Shown here piece after piece: positions 1 to 8,050 of a DNA stretch of 64,000 nucleotides. The translations under genes and the position numbers were made by a program. The notes below the pieces were generated by a model. The model was given only the letters and a program-made list of their open reading frames with translations. It had not been told where the DNA came from and made no database searches. Origin of the DNA: F23-D06 sp963620035 (lineage in GTDB: Bacteria > Bacteroidota > Bacteroidia > Bacteroidales > WCHB1-69); assembly GCA_963620035.1 (NCBI GenBank), contig CAVEXN010000001.1, forward strand, positions 1 through 64,000, read 5' to 3'. Each line of letters begins with the position of its first letter. Position 1 is the stretch's first letter.

Positions 1-741
1 CAGATTATGTTTAACGAACCTCGCATAGTCTGAAGGTAAGGTGTAAAAAAGTTAATAATAGAGGTTTCCTGAACAGTTTTTTCATAATGGCATTTTTATA
101 AATTAATGGAAAATAAGAAAATGACGGTCAGGAATCAGCCAAGGCAGGAGCACAGGGCGCGCCATGGGCAAAAGGGGTCATATCCCGCATCGGGATGGGA
201 CACGGGCAGCCTGAAAGGGGAAAGACAGAGGACAGGGCGGATCTCCGCTTGCGGGGATCCAGAAGGTCATATATATATACCTGTGACACAATAAGTTGTA
301 AGTGACGTTCATAGTGTTTTGATTTCTAAAAATCTGAAAAGCAAAGATAGCATAAATTTCGACACACCGCATTTAATAACTTTCCAAGTTGAACTTGTAA
401 ATCGACCGCTTTTGCCGGAGGCGAATCCACAATGAAGATATTTTCGGAGAAGATTGACGAAAAAATGGAACAATGCTTCTTGGTGAAAGATGATTTTTCA
501 AGGCAGGGTTCGCTACTTTTTAGCGTCTGCTTCTTCGTGCTTTGCCGATGTGTAGAACTATAGGGAAACCTGTCACACCGCACTGGTGCTTTATCGACTG
601 GAATTGATATTCGTTTCTAACCCCATGCATAACGTAATGATTATCAAACGTTAAGCTATAACACAATCATCATGTGCGGCATAAAAAAATGGTTCGGGAA
701 CCCCGAACCATCCTTTCAAACACCTAAATCTAATAAAGTTG
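1..741. other. gene-free leading region
   Basis: I see no convincing gene here. Short open frames on both strands lack family resemblance, signal peptides or a promoter-start arrangement. A 44-codon plus-strand frame beginning at 432 and longer minus-strand frames look like chance or decayed coding DNA. An imperfect hairpin lies at 239-260 and a short AT dinucleotide run near 270. The only clear signal is the terminator of the tRNA-Gly gene at 683-711. Confidence 0.5.
683..711 (-). terminator. intrinsic terminator of tRNA-Gly
   Basis: Read on the minus strand, a 10-bp stem (ATGGTTCGGG with CCCGAACCAT) closes a 3-nt loop and is followed by a run of seven T. It lies about 30 nt downstream of the tRNA-Gly gene. 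Confidence 0.85.
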
Positions 742-814
742 AGCGGAAAACGAGACTCGAACTCGCGACCCCAACCTTGGCAAGGTTGTGCTCTACCAAC
801 TGAGCTACTTCCGC
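742..814 (-). tRNA. tRNA-Gly (anticodon GCC)
   Basis: The minus strand folds into a complete cloverleaf. The 7-bp acceptor stem starts GCGGAAG, the D arm has AGCTCAGTTGGTAGAGC, and the anticodon stem CAACC/GGTTG encloses loop TTGCCAA, giving anticodon GCC (glycine). The T arm contains GTTCGAGTC. CCA is not encoded. A promoter lies directly upstream and a strong terminator downstream, so this is a single-gene transcription unit. Confidence 0.97.
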
Positions 815-829
815 TTGGTTTGACGGCTG

Positions 830-858
830 CAAAAATACACTTTTTTTCATTGCTGCAA
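830..858 (-). promoter_or_regulatory. promoter of tRNA-Gly
   Basis: Minus-strand -7 box TATTTTTG at 837-830 with a TTG 18 nt upstream (858-856), matching the Bacteroidota housekeeping promoter. The stretch just before and through the -7 box, AAAAAAAGTGTATTTTTGC, is shared with the tRNA-Glu and purA promoters in this window. Confidence 0.75.
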
Positions 859-907
859 CTTTTTTTCAAAAAAAATTTTTTCAGACTTTCAGACGCTCCA
901 TTTTTTT

Positions 908-915
908 TATCTTTG
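908..915 (+). promoter_or_regulatory. -7 box of the atpD promoter
   Basis: TATCTTTG fits the Bacteroidota TAnnTTTG consensus and lies 46 nt before the atpD start codon. The upstream sequence is very T/A rich, and I see no clear -33 TTG at the usual distance. Confidence 0.55.
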
Positions 916-961
916 GCGGCTCATTAAAAAGAGCTTTATATCTACATAAATACTCAACCCT

Positions 962-2467
962 ATGTCAGAAACAATAAAAGGTAAAATATCGCAAATCATA
1001 GGCGCAGTGGTGGATGTGCAGTTTGAAGAAAACTGTACGCTTCCCAACATCTATGATGCGCTGGAAGTTGTAAAGGACAACGGCGACAAACTGATTCTCG
1101 AATGTGAGCAGGACATCGGTGAGAACACTATGCGCTGCATTTCGATGGATTCCACCGACGGTCTGCACCGCGGAATGGAAGTGAATATGACGGGACGTAT
1201 GATTACGATGCCTACAGAAAACATCAACGGCCGTCTGCTCAACGTCATTGGCAACAGCATTGACGGCATTGGCCCCATTGATTCCAAGAAACGCAGTGAC
1301 ATTCACCGCGATCCGCCTACGTTCGACAATCTTTCCACCTCGCAGGAGGTGTTCTACACAGGAATTAAGGTTATTGACTTGATTGAGCCCTACTCCAAAG
1401 GCGGAAAAATCGGTCTATTCGGCGGCGCAGGTGTCGGCAAAACGGTGTTGATTATGGAAATGATCAACAATATCGCCAAGAACTATGGCGGCATGACGGT
1501 CTTTACCGGTGTCGGAGAGCGCACCCGTGAGGGCAACGACCTGCTGCGCGAGATGATTGAATCCGGCGTCATCCGCTATGGCGACGAATTCCTCAAAAGC
1601 ATGAAAGAAGGCGGCTGGGATTTGTCGAAGATCGACAAGAACGAATTGGCCAAGTCGCAGGCAACGCTGGTGTTCGGCCAGATGAACGAACCGCCCGGAG
1701 CGCGTGCCCGAGTCGCCCTTTCAGGCTTGACTGTAGCCGAAGGCTATCGCGATGGCGATGAGAACACAGGCGGACGCGACATCCTGTTTTTTGTGGACAA
1801 CATCTTCCGTTTCACGCAGGCCGGTTCTGAGGTCTCCGCTTTGTTGGGACGTATGCCGTCGGCTGTCGGTTATCAGCCCACGCTTGCTACGGAGATGGGT
1901 ACAATGCAGGAGCGCATCACTTCTACGAAACGCGGCTCTATTACCTCTGTGCAGGCTATCTATGTGCCCGCCGACGACTTGACGGATCCGGCACCGGCAA
2001 CTACTTTCTCCCACTTGGATGCCACAACGGTATTGAGCCGAAAAATTGCAGAACTTGGCATTTACCCGGCCGTTGACCCGCTGGATTCAACCTCCCGAAT
2101 CCTCTCCCCCGACATTGTCGGCGAAGAGCATTACCGTACCGCACAGCGCGTGAAAGAGTGCTTGCAACGTTATAAGGAACTTCAGGACATTATCGCCATC
2201 CTTGGTATGGAAGAACTTTCTGAAGAGGATCGCAAAACCGTACAACGCGCCCGCCGTGTGCAGCGCTTTATGTCGCAGCCCTTCCATGTGGCCGAGCAGT
2301 TTACGGGTATCCCGGGCAAATTCGTGAAGATTGAAGACACGATCAAGGGCTTCAATATGATTCTTGACGGCGAAGTGGACGACCTTCCCGAAACGGCATT
2401 CAACCTTGTCGGCACTATCGAAGAGGCTATCGAAAAGGGCAAAAAAGAACTTGCTTCCGCTAAATAG
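962..2467 (+). CDS. atpD: F1F0 ATP synthase subunit beta
   Basis: Catalytic beta subunit of the F1 sector, which makes or hydrolyses ATP as protons or sodium ions cross the inner membrane. The 501-residue protein has the N-terminal beta-barrel (about 1-85), the P-loop GGAGVGKT at residues 154-161, the GERTREGNDL segment and the C-terminal helical domain with the MSQPF segment. The length is typical for Bacteroidota. atpC follows after 8 nt, so the two are co-transcribed. The other ATP synthase genes are not in this window, consistent with the separate atpDC unit seen in this phylum. The start at 962 sits just after a -7 box. Confidence 0.98.
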   Translation: MSETIKGKISQIIGAVVDVQFEENCTLPNIYDALEVVKDNGDKLILECEQDIGENTMRCISMDSTDGLHRGMEVNMTGRMITMPTENINGRLLNVIGNSIDGIGPIDSKKRSDIHRDPPTFDNLSTSQEVFYTGIKVIDLIEPYSKGGKIGLFGGAGVGKTVLIMEMINNIAKNYGGMTVFTGVGERTREGNDLLREMIESGVIRYGDEFLKSMKEGGWDLSKIDKNELAKSQATLVFGQMNEPPGARARVALSGLTVAEGYRDGDENTGGRDILFFVDNIFRFTQAGSEVSALLGRMPSAVGYQPTLATEMGTMQERITSTKRGSITSVQAIYVPADDLTDPAPATTFSHLDATTVLSRKIAELGIYPAVDPLDSTSRILSPDIVGEEHYRTAQRVKECLQRYKELQDIIAILGMEELSEEDRKTVQRARRVQRFMSQPFHVAEQFTGIPGKFVKIEDTIKGFNMILDGEVDDLPETAFNLVGTIEEAIEKGKKELASAK

Positions 2468-2475
2468 ATAACGTT

Positions 2476-2715
2476 ATGATGAACTTGGAAATCAGAACAC
2501 CCGACAAGACGGTGTTTTCCGGAAAAGTCTCTTTGGCGCAGTTACCTGGCGTCGATGGGTTGTTTGAAGTCCTGGTGAACCATGCCCCGCTGGTGGCGGC
2601 TCTCCAAAAAGGCCGTATCAAAATCCAGGACGAGAACGATGCCACACAGTACTTCGACATTAACGGCGGCGTGGCTGAAGTGCGGAAAAACAACCTGCTT
2701 GTGCTCGCCGAATAG
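2476..2715 (+). CDS. atpC: F1F0 ATP synthase subunit epsilon, short form
   Basis: Small central-stalk subunit that binds gamma. At 79 residues it covers only the N-terminal beta-sandwich domain (MNLEIRTPDKTVF start, PGVDGLFEVLVNHAPLVAAL core, GGVAEVRKNNLLVLAE end). The usual C-terminal helical hairpin, which in longer epsilon subunits acts as a latch inhibiting ATP hydrolysis, is absent. The gene ends cleanly before a terminator, so this looks like the natural short form rather than a truncation. It lies 8 nt after atpD. Two adjacent ATG codons are possible starts. Confidence 0.93.
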   Translation: MMNLEIRTPDKTVFSGKVSLAQLPGVDGLFEVLVNHAPLVAALQKGRIKIQDENDATQYFDINGGVAEVRKNNLLVLAE

Positions 2716-2776
2716 GTGATGATACACGACACGTCGGTTCAATTTTTTTCTATGACGTGCTCAGAAAGAAAAACAA

Positions 2777-2804
2777 CGTCAGTATTTCTGACGCTGTTTT
2801 TTTT
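2777..2804. terminator. bidirectional terminator after atpC / histidine kinase
   Basis: Stem CGTCAG / CTGACG with a TATTT loop at 2777-2793, followed on the plus strand by eight T and preceded by an A-rich tract that gives a U-rich tail on the minus strand. It separates convergent atpC and the histidine kinase gene and could serve both. Confidence 0.75.
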
Positions 2805-2835
2805 ATGTCTGTCTGGCAAATGACAGTCTATGATT

Positions 2836-4239
2836 TCAGTTCTCCTGATAACCTTTCGAGAGTGTGAATTCAAAGGACAAACCTCCCTCTGTGCGGTTGG
2901 AGGCTTTGATGGTGCCGCCGTGAAACTGGACGGCATGCTTGACGATGGCAAGTCCGAGCCCTGTTCCGCCGTTTTTGCGGCTTCTGCCCGTGTCAATCCG
3001 CACAAAACGGTCGAAGATTTTTTCCAGATAACTGTCTTGCACCCCTGTGCCCGTGTCGTAAAAACGCAGACGGTATTCAAGGTTGTTTGTATCAATACAT
3101 TCAACAACGATGGAGATGCCCGAGCCGGCATGTTTCACCACATTTTCGATAAGGTTACGGAAGATGGCGAAAAGCAAACTGTGATTTCCAGCCAGGAACA
3201 TCTTGGTGGGCAGCCTGTCTTCAACTATGATGCGCTTTTCCTGAAAGGCTTCGCTCCATTCTGCGGCAGCCTCTTCAAAAACGGCTTTCACATCCAGTTT
3301 CTCTTTCGGGAACAGTTCTGACGACTCTTCAAGTTTTGTTATCAGCGACACGTCTTGTATCAGGTCAGAGAGGCGCAAGGTCTGCGCGTACGAGCGCTCC
3401 AGAAAATAGCGTTGTTTTTCAGGGGTGATGTCTGTTTTCTCCAGCAGCAGTTCCAGATAGCCCCTGATGCTGCTGACGGGCGTTTTGAGTTCGTGTGCTA
3501 TGTTGTTGGTCATCTCCTGCTTCATGAGGCGGTTGCGGTCTTTTTCGAGGATAGTCTGCTCTTTGCTTTTTTCCAGTTGCTGGTACAGCGAGATGATTTT
3601 CTGCCCGATTTCACCCGAATAGGTGTCTGGGAAGTGGACGTTTGAATAGTCAACGTGCCCTTTTTCTGCATTGGTGGCAAAGTCGGTCAAGGTTTGCATC
3701 ACGTTCCCGAATTTGTCGGTCATCAACACCAGTATGAGCAGGGTGATGAAGAACAGGAATACGACGACATAGAGCATTACATTGCTGCCGTGTACGAAGT
3801 CGAGCCATCGGATTACATACGGCAGCGCCAGACGCAGAAATGTTCCGTCTTTCTCTTGCCGGGCATAGTAGAGGTACTCTCTGCCCGTGGATGCTGATTC
3901 TCTTATGGCGTAACCCTCACCGGACAGCCGGGCGACACTGACTTCCGGGCGTCCGAAGTGGTTTTCAGACAGATTGTCCGACACATTGTCATAAATCAGC
4001 CGGCCTTCTTTCCCTATGACAGACAAGCGCACGTCAGAGGGTAAAAAGGCAAGGATGGAGTCTTCGCTGATAGAGTCGCACAGCATCTTCTCTGTCATCA
4101 TGGAATAGGTATGCAACACTCCTTTTTGGCTTTCGGTCTGATACTCTTTCTCTTTCTGTATCTGAAGCCCAACGATGACAAGCGCATAGACGAAGAAGAT
4201 GGCCAAAAAGGCCAGCAGCAGTTTTTTGCGGTAATTCAT
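2836..4239 (-). CDS. two-component sensor histidine kinase (PhoR-like)
   Basis: Membrane sensor kinase of 467 residues. TM1 (about 5-27) and TM2 (about 152-173) flank a periplasmic domain of roughly 125 residues. A HAMP-like linker follows, then the HisKA domain with phospho-acceptor H249 in HELKTPVSS. The HATPase_c domain has its N box around 360-370 (FRNLIENVVKHAG), G1 box DTGTG near 395 and G2 box GGTGLGLAI at 424-432. All catalytic boxes are intact. Its ATG overlaps the TGA of the response-regulator gene by 4 nt, so the two are translationally coupled partners. The stimulus cannot be read from the sequence; the sensor domain matches nothing I recognise. Confidence 0.93.
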   Translation of the reverse strand: MNYRKKLLLAFLAIFFVYALVIVGLQIQKEKEYQTESQKGVLHTYSMMTEKMLCDSISEDSILAFLPSDVRLSVIGKEGRLIYDNVSDNLSENHFGRPEVSVARLSGEGYAIRESASTGREYLYYARQEKDGTFLRLALPYVIRWLDFVHGSNVMLYVVVFLFFITLLILVLMTDKFGNVMQTLTDFATNAEKGHVDYSNVHFPDTYSGEIGQKIISLYQQLEKSKEQTILEKDRNRLMKQEMTNNIAHELKTPVSSIRGYLELLLEKTDITPEKQRYFLERSYAQTLRLSDLIQDVSLITKLEESSELFPKEKLDVKAVFEEAAAEWSEAFQEKRIIVEDRLPTKMFLAGNHSLLFAIFRNLIENVVKHAGSGISIVVECIDTNNLEYRLRFYDTGTGVQDSYLEKIFDRFVRIDTGRSRKNGGTGLGLAIVKHAVQFHGGTIKASNRTEGGLSFEFTLSKGYQEN

Positions 4240-4934
4240 CGGGATTCAGTTTTGAAACAATAGCCGAAACCGGCTTTGTTGACGATGAGGGAGCCGGCGC
4301 GTCCGAGTTTCTTGCGAAGTCGTGCCACATGCACATCTACGCTTCGGTCAAGCACATACACATCTTTCTCCCAAACCCGCTCCAGAATGGTTTCGCGTGA
4401 GTAGAATGCACCTGCATTTTGGGCGAGCAGCACGAGGATGCCGTATTCTTTTTTGGTTAGGTCAACGGCGTTGCCGTCGAGCGTGACGGTGGAGGCGGCG
4501 GTGTCGATGACGAGCCCGCCTTCCTCAATGCGTTTGGAGGGATGTTTTTCGGCTATGGCGGACGAGTTGCGCTTCAGAACGGCCTTGACCCTCGCCAGTA
4601 CCTCTTTGAGCGAAAATGGCTTGGATATGTAGTCGTCAGCACCGATGTTGAAGCCCGTGAGTATGTCGTTTTCCGTGTTTTTCGCGGTCAGGAAGATGAT
4701 CGGGATGTTGTTGTGCTGTTCGTGGCGCAGTATGTTCGCCATCTGAAATCCTGACATCTTGTCCATCATCACGTCCAACAAGATAAGCCTGTGCTCGGGC
4801 GTAAGTTTCTTTAACGCCTCCTCGGCTGAATAGGCAATATCAACCTTGTACCCTTCGCTCTCAAGATTGTATTGCAGTATCTCGCAAATGTCCTCTTCGT
4901 CATCTACTACCAGTAATCTTTCCATCGTCTTCAA
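4236..4934 (-). CDS. OmpR/PhoB-family response regulator
   Basis: DNA-binding response regulator of 232 residues. The receiver domain (about 5-120) has the acidic pair DDEED near 11-15, phospho-acceptor D54 in LLDVMMDKM and a conserved lysine in SKPFS. The C-terminal winged helix (about 135-228) has the OmpR-type signature (LTKKEYGILVLLAQ, DVHVARLRKK). It is the first gene of the pair with the histidine kinase, overlapping by ATGA. A -7 box lies at 4952-4945, 11 nt before the start. An alternative start at the second Met, four codons in, would also keep the full domain. Targets are unknown. Confidence 0.94.
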   Translation of the reverse strand: MKTMERLLVVDDEEDICEILQYNLESEGYKVDIAYSAEEALKKLTPEHRLILLDVMMDKMSGFQMANILRHEQHNNIPIIFLTAKNTENDILTGFNIGADDYISKPFSLKEVLARVKAVLKRNSSAIAEKHPSKRIEEGGLVIDTAASTVTLDGNAVDLTKKEYGILVLLAQNAGAFYSRETILERVWEKDVYVLDRSVDVHVARLRKKLGRAGSLIVNKAGFGYCFKTESR

Positions 4935-4944
4935 AAATAAAATG

Positions 4945-4952
4945 CAAAGGTA
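4945..4952 (-). promoter_or_regulatory. -7 box upstream of the two-component operon
   Basis: TACCTTTG on the minus strand fits TAnnTTTG. The short distance to the ATG at 4934 implies a very short leader or use of the next in-frame ATG. No clear -33 TTG is visible. Confidence 0.45.
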
Positions 4953-4992
4953 TCAAAATACGTTGAACCGTCGCATTGCCGGGCGAAAATGA

Positions 4993-5065
4993 TTTTAGAC
5001 TTAAGACTTTAGAGGCGTTACGCATATTGTTCCAACTTTCATCATCAATCATAAGTCAAAAGTCA
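4993..5065 (+). repeat. dispersed repeat, copy 1 (degenerate)
   Basis: Intergenic element with heptamer-like units (TTTAGAC, TTAAGAC, TTTAGAG) leading into the core GCGTTACGC at 5015-5023 and then ATTGTT. It matches the left half of two better-preserved copies near 20.5 and 53.05 kb. The second array is degenerate here (AAGTCAAAAGTCA). Confidence 0.6.
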
Positions 5066-5124
5066 GTTGGAGGCTCGTGCGTGGGACGAAAAGAGTCTCA
5101 AGTCCAATTAATATGCTTCTAAAC

Positions 5125-6213
5125 TTAACGCCCTCCTGTGATGACGGCGGTGAAAGCCGGCAGATGTTTGCGCAAGAAGGTGTAAATGCCGACGCCGATG
5201 CCAATGAGAACAAGAGGCAAGAGAAAAAAACCGGCCGCCATTGTCCACTCATTCATAGGGGACAGAAATTTCACCCAACATTTTACGGCAAGAAGTGCCG
5301 GCATCCCATGATAGGCATAAACAAAGAATGAACTTTGCGTCAAAATCTCGTTGCTGCGGAGACGGTTTCTTTCTATGCCGTATGAAACCCAGGAAACAAC
5401 AGCGGCTATTCCGGCGAGGATTCCGATGTTGTGGATGTATGGATAGTCCGTCATTTTGTTTGTCATCAACCAAACGTCCAGGAAGGCTAACGCCAAATAC
5501 AGAAGCGTGGCAGACCAACGGAAAGGACGGAAGTCGGCGGTGAAGTCGTGTTTATTGATGCTGAACCATGCTCCGGAAGAGAAAAAGAAAAAAGCAGAAA
5601 TGCTGAAGCCCGGGAGGTCAAACCCCAAGTTGAAAGTCCACAAGATACCTAATAGGATGATGCTTAAGGTCTTGCCGTATTTGACAATGAAATAGAGCAG
5701 TGGAGAAAACAGCATTACGACCATCAAGTCGCGGATAAACCAGAACTGAAAACAGACGGGCATGCCTTCTTTATGATTCCAGAATAGATTCAGCCAGTCT
5801 TGCCAATGATAATCGGCAACAGGAAGGTTTCTCCCTGAAGTAACAGAAGAGAGAAAAGGTTGGGTAAAAAGAAATGCAAAAAAAACGATGGCGTTCCAGA
5901 ACAGATAGGGAACTAAAAGCGTCCGGACGCGTTTCTTCAACTTTTGACCGTATGTTTTGAAAGAGAAATCGGAGCGGAAGAAAAACAGAAAACCGGAGAG
6001 GAAGAAGAACAGCGGTACGGCTATTCGTGCAAGTTCGTCAGTTACAATATGATGCAGGATATTGTAAATGGGGAATTGCCCTTCTTGGACCATTAGGGTT
6101 TCGCCAATGACGACATTTTCCAAACAAGTGTGGATGAACACCACCGCCACAATCAGCGGAAATCTCAAAAACGTGATGGTTTTTGAAAGGACGGTGTCAT
6201 TATAGGATGTCAT
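5125..6213 (-). CDS. acyltransferase 3 family membrane protein
   Basis: Polytopic membrane protein of about 362 residues with roughly ten hydrophobic segments, resembling the acyltransferase-3 family that O-acylates surface sugars and other envelope substrates. The N-terminal motif has the family's conserved His in FLRFPLIVAVVFIHT, followed by a later VPLFFFLSGFLFF segment and an YHGMPALLAV segment near the C-terminus. I prefer the ATG at 6213 because the preceding residues in the longer frame lie across the promoter of the divergent ZIP gene. The gene stands alone between the dispersed repeat and the ZIP gene. The substrate is unknown. Confidence 0.8.
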   Translation of the reverse strand: MTSYNDTVLSKTITFLRFPLIVAVVFIHTCLENVVIGETLMVQEGQFPIYNILHHIVTDELARIAVPLFFFLSGFLFFFRSDFSFKTYGQKLKKRVRTLLVPYLFWNAIVFFAFLFTQPFLSSVTSGRNLPVADYHWQDWLNLFWNHKEGMPVCFQFWFIRDLMVVMLFSPLLYFIVKYGKTLSIILLGILWTFNLGFDLPGFSISAFFFFSSGAWFSINKHDFTADFRPFRWSATLLYLALAFLDVWLMTNKMTDYPYIHNIGILAGIAAVVSWVSYGIERNRLRSNEILTQSSFFVYAYHGMPALLAVKCWVKFLSPMNEWTMAAGFFLLPLVLIGIGVGIYTFLRKHLPAFTAVITGGR

Positions 6214-6282
6214 TGATGCGTTGAGAGAAGGTTTCAGAAAGAGTATCAGTTGCCCTAAAAAGCAGGGCAAAAGTAATCTTTT

Positions 6283-6311
6283 TTTGCCAATCGATAGAAT
6301 GTGTAATTTTG
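6283..6311 (+). promoter_or_regulatory. promoter of the ZIP transporter gene
   Basis: TTTG at 6283-6286 and TAATTTTG at 6304-6311, separated by 17 nt, resemble the Bacteroidota -33/-7 promoter. Transcription would begin near 6318, which supports translation from the ATG at 6339 rather than the upstream frame start at 6309. Confidence 0.6.
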
Positions 6312-6338
6312 CACGTTTTTTTAACACACGTAATTTTT

Positions 6339-7091
6339 ATGCAAGATGTTTGGATAAGTGCTGCCGGGTTAAGTCTGGCTACTGTAATAGGAGCCCTTAT
6401 CGGGTTTGGGGTCAAAGAGTTGCCGCACAAGTGGAATGATGCTGTTTTAGGTTTTTGTGCCGGCATTATGCTGGCGGCGGCGGTGCTCGGGCTTCTGGAG
6501 CCTGCGGTCCAGATTGCCGGGAAGCCGCATTGGTGGTTAGTGGCGGTCGGCATCATTGCCGGAGCCCTTTTCCTCAATCTGCTCGATTTTGTGACTCCTC
6601 ACATGCATAAGATAACCGGTCTTGATCAGGAGGAGCATCGTAACAATGCTTCGATAAACCATATACTGTTATTTGTGATGGCCATAGCCATGCATAAGGT
6701 GCCCGAGGGCATGGCAGCGGGCGTAGGCTTTAATGCCGAAGACACCAGCAGTGCGTGGGCGGTTACGTTTGGCATCGCCCTGCAGAACATTCCGGAAGGA
6801 ATGGTGGTGATTTCGCCTTTGCTGATGATCGGCATAAGTAAATGGCGCGCCTTTGTGATCTCTATGGCAGTGGCACTGCTGGAGGTGGTCGGGGTGTGGA
6901 TAGGTTTCGGGATGGGTGCCATTTCTGAATTCCTGCTGCCGGTCATGCTCTCTTTTGCCGGCGGTGCTATGCTGTATGTGGTAAGTGACGAGATGATCCC
7001 CGAAACCCATGCGCACGGCTATCAGAAAATAGCCACTTTCGGACTGCTGGCCGGCTTTATGGTGCTGATGTTCATCGACAGTTTTCTCTGA
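6339..7091 (+). CDS. ZIP family divalent metal transporter
   Basis: Inner-membrane metal importer of the ZIP/GufA type, 250 residues with about eight membrane segments. The metal-binding signatures are in helices 4 and 5: MHKVPEG in one and QNIPEG in the next, where family members often have HNxPEG in both. The Gln in the second motif is a modest variation. The start at 6339 (MQDVWISAAG) gives a proper first membrane segment and fits the promoter. The patatin gene follows after 35 nt and may be co-transcribed. Likely substrates are zinc or iron(II), but the sequence does not decide. Confidence 0.9.
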   Translation: MQDVWISAAGLSLATVIGALIGFGVKELPHKWNDAVLGFCAGIMLAAAVLGLLEPAVQIAGKPHWWLVAVGIIAGALFLNLLDFVTPHMHKITGLDQEEHRNNASINHILLFVMAIAMHKVPEGMAAGVGFNAEDTSSAWAVTFGIALQNIPEGMVVISPLLMIGISKWRAFVISMAVALLEVVGVWIGFGMGAISEFLLPVMLSFAGGAMLYVVSDEMIPETHAHGYQKIATFGLLAGFMVLMFIDSFL

Positions 7092-7126
7092 AATGTCTAT
7101 TGTAAATCATTGAAAAAACAAATAGT

Positions 7127-7993
7127 ATGTCATTGCTGTTAGCCCATATTAAAAGTCTTTTTTCAGAAAAGAAAAGCCATACGGATTCTGAAAACACTCT
7201 TTTTTCAAGACACGGCAAGATAGGTCTTTCACTGTCCGGCGGTGCGGCTTTGGGTTATGCCCACATAGGTGTTTTGCAGGCTATAGACGAGGCAGGTGTC
7301 CGGCTTGGTTGCATAACGGGCACCTCAATGGGGGCAATTATGGGGATGATGTACGCGGCAGGCTACAAGCCGAATGAAATCAGGAAGATTGTAAAAGACG
7401 AGAAGATGAACCACCTTGCGGTGTTGGCATTGCCCGGACTGCACCACAAGGGCGGTATTGTTAGCACAGAGAGGATTCAGCGCATATTGTTGCACTATGT
7501 TCCGCATAACAATTTTGACCGTTTGCCGACACGTTTTTATTGTTGCACTTCCAATATGAACACGCTGAAGCCGGTTTACCGTGGGCACGGCGACCAGCTG
7601 GTGCAATATGTGATGGCATCAGCGGCAATGCCTGCCGTGTTCGCGCCCGTGTCAATCCAAAACGAGTATTATGTCGACGGCGGCATACACGACAACTTGC
7701 CGATACAGCCGCTTATTGACGAGCAGTGCGACATCCGCATAGCCTCGTATCTGACCATCGAGAAGCCGGGCAAGGCCGACAATCCGTTGACAATGTGGCT
7801 GCATGCCTATTCTTATTGCACATACGCGACATCGTTCCGTCATTTGTCCCGGTTTGACTATGTCATCCCGGTGGACCCTGACAAGTATTGGTTGAACGAC
7901 TTTAAGCACATCGACGAATTGTATGAAGTCGGCTACCACGCGGGAAAACGATACTTCAAGGAGCTAAAGGAAAAGGGCAAGGCACACGAATGA
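7127..7993 (+). CDS. patatin-like phospholipase
   Basis: Ser-Asp dyad lipid acyl hydrolase of 288 residues. It has the oxyanion loop SGGAALGYAH (about 37-46), the nucleophile elbow GTSMG with Ser67, and the catalytic Asp in VDGGIHDNLP near residue 185. The fold and length resemble RssA/NTE-type bacterial patatins. No signal peptide is visible, so it should act on the cytoplasmic face of the membrane. It lies 35 nt after the ZIP transporter gene and converges on the ABC exporter gene 57 nt away. The lipid substrate is unknown. Confidence 0.92.
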   Translation: MSLLLAHIKSLFSEKKSHTDSENTLFSRHGKIGLSLSGGAALGYAHIGVLQAIDEAGVRLGCITGTSMGAIMGMMYAAGYKPNEIRKIVKDEKMNHLAVLALPGLHHKGGIVSTERIQRILLHYVPHNNFDRLPTRFYCCTSNMNTLKPVYRGHGDQLVQYVMASAAMPAVFAPVSIQNEYYVDGGIHDNLPIQPLIDEQCDIRIASYLTIEKPGKADNPLTMWLHAYSYCTYATSFRHLSRFDYVIPVDPDKYWLNDFKHIDELYEVGYHAGKRYFKELKEKGKAHE

Positions 7994-8050
7994 ACGGCCG
8001 CAGAGTGAGGGGCGGAAGTATTTATGGTTCACACAACTTTGGAAAAGAGT

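Noticed and set aside
106..583. Several short frames in the leading region
   Set aside because: None has a start arrangement, signal peptide or recognisable motif; low evidence for any of them.
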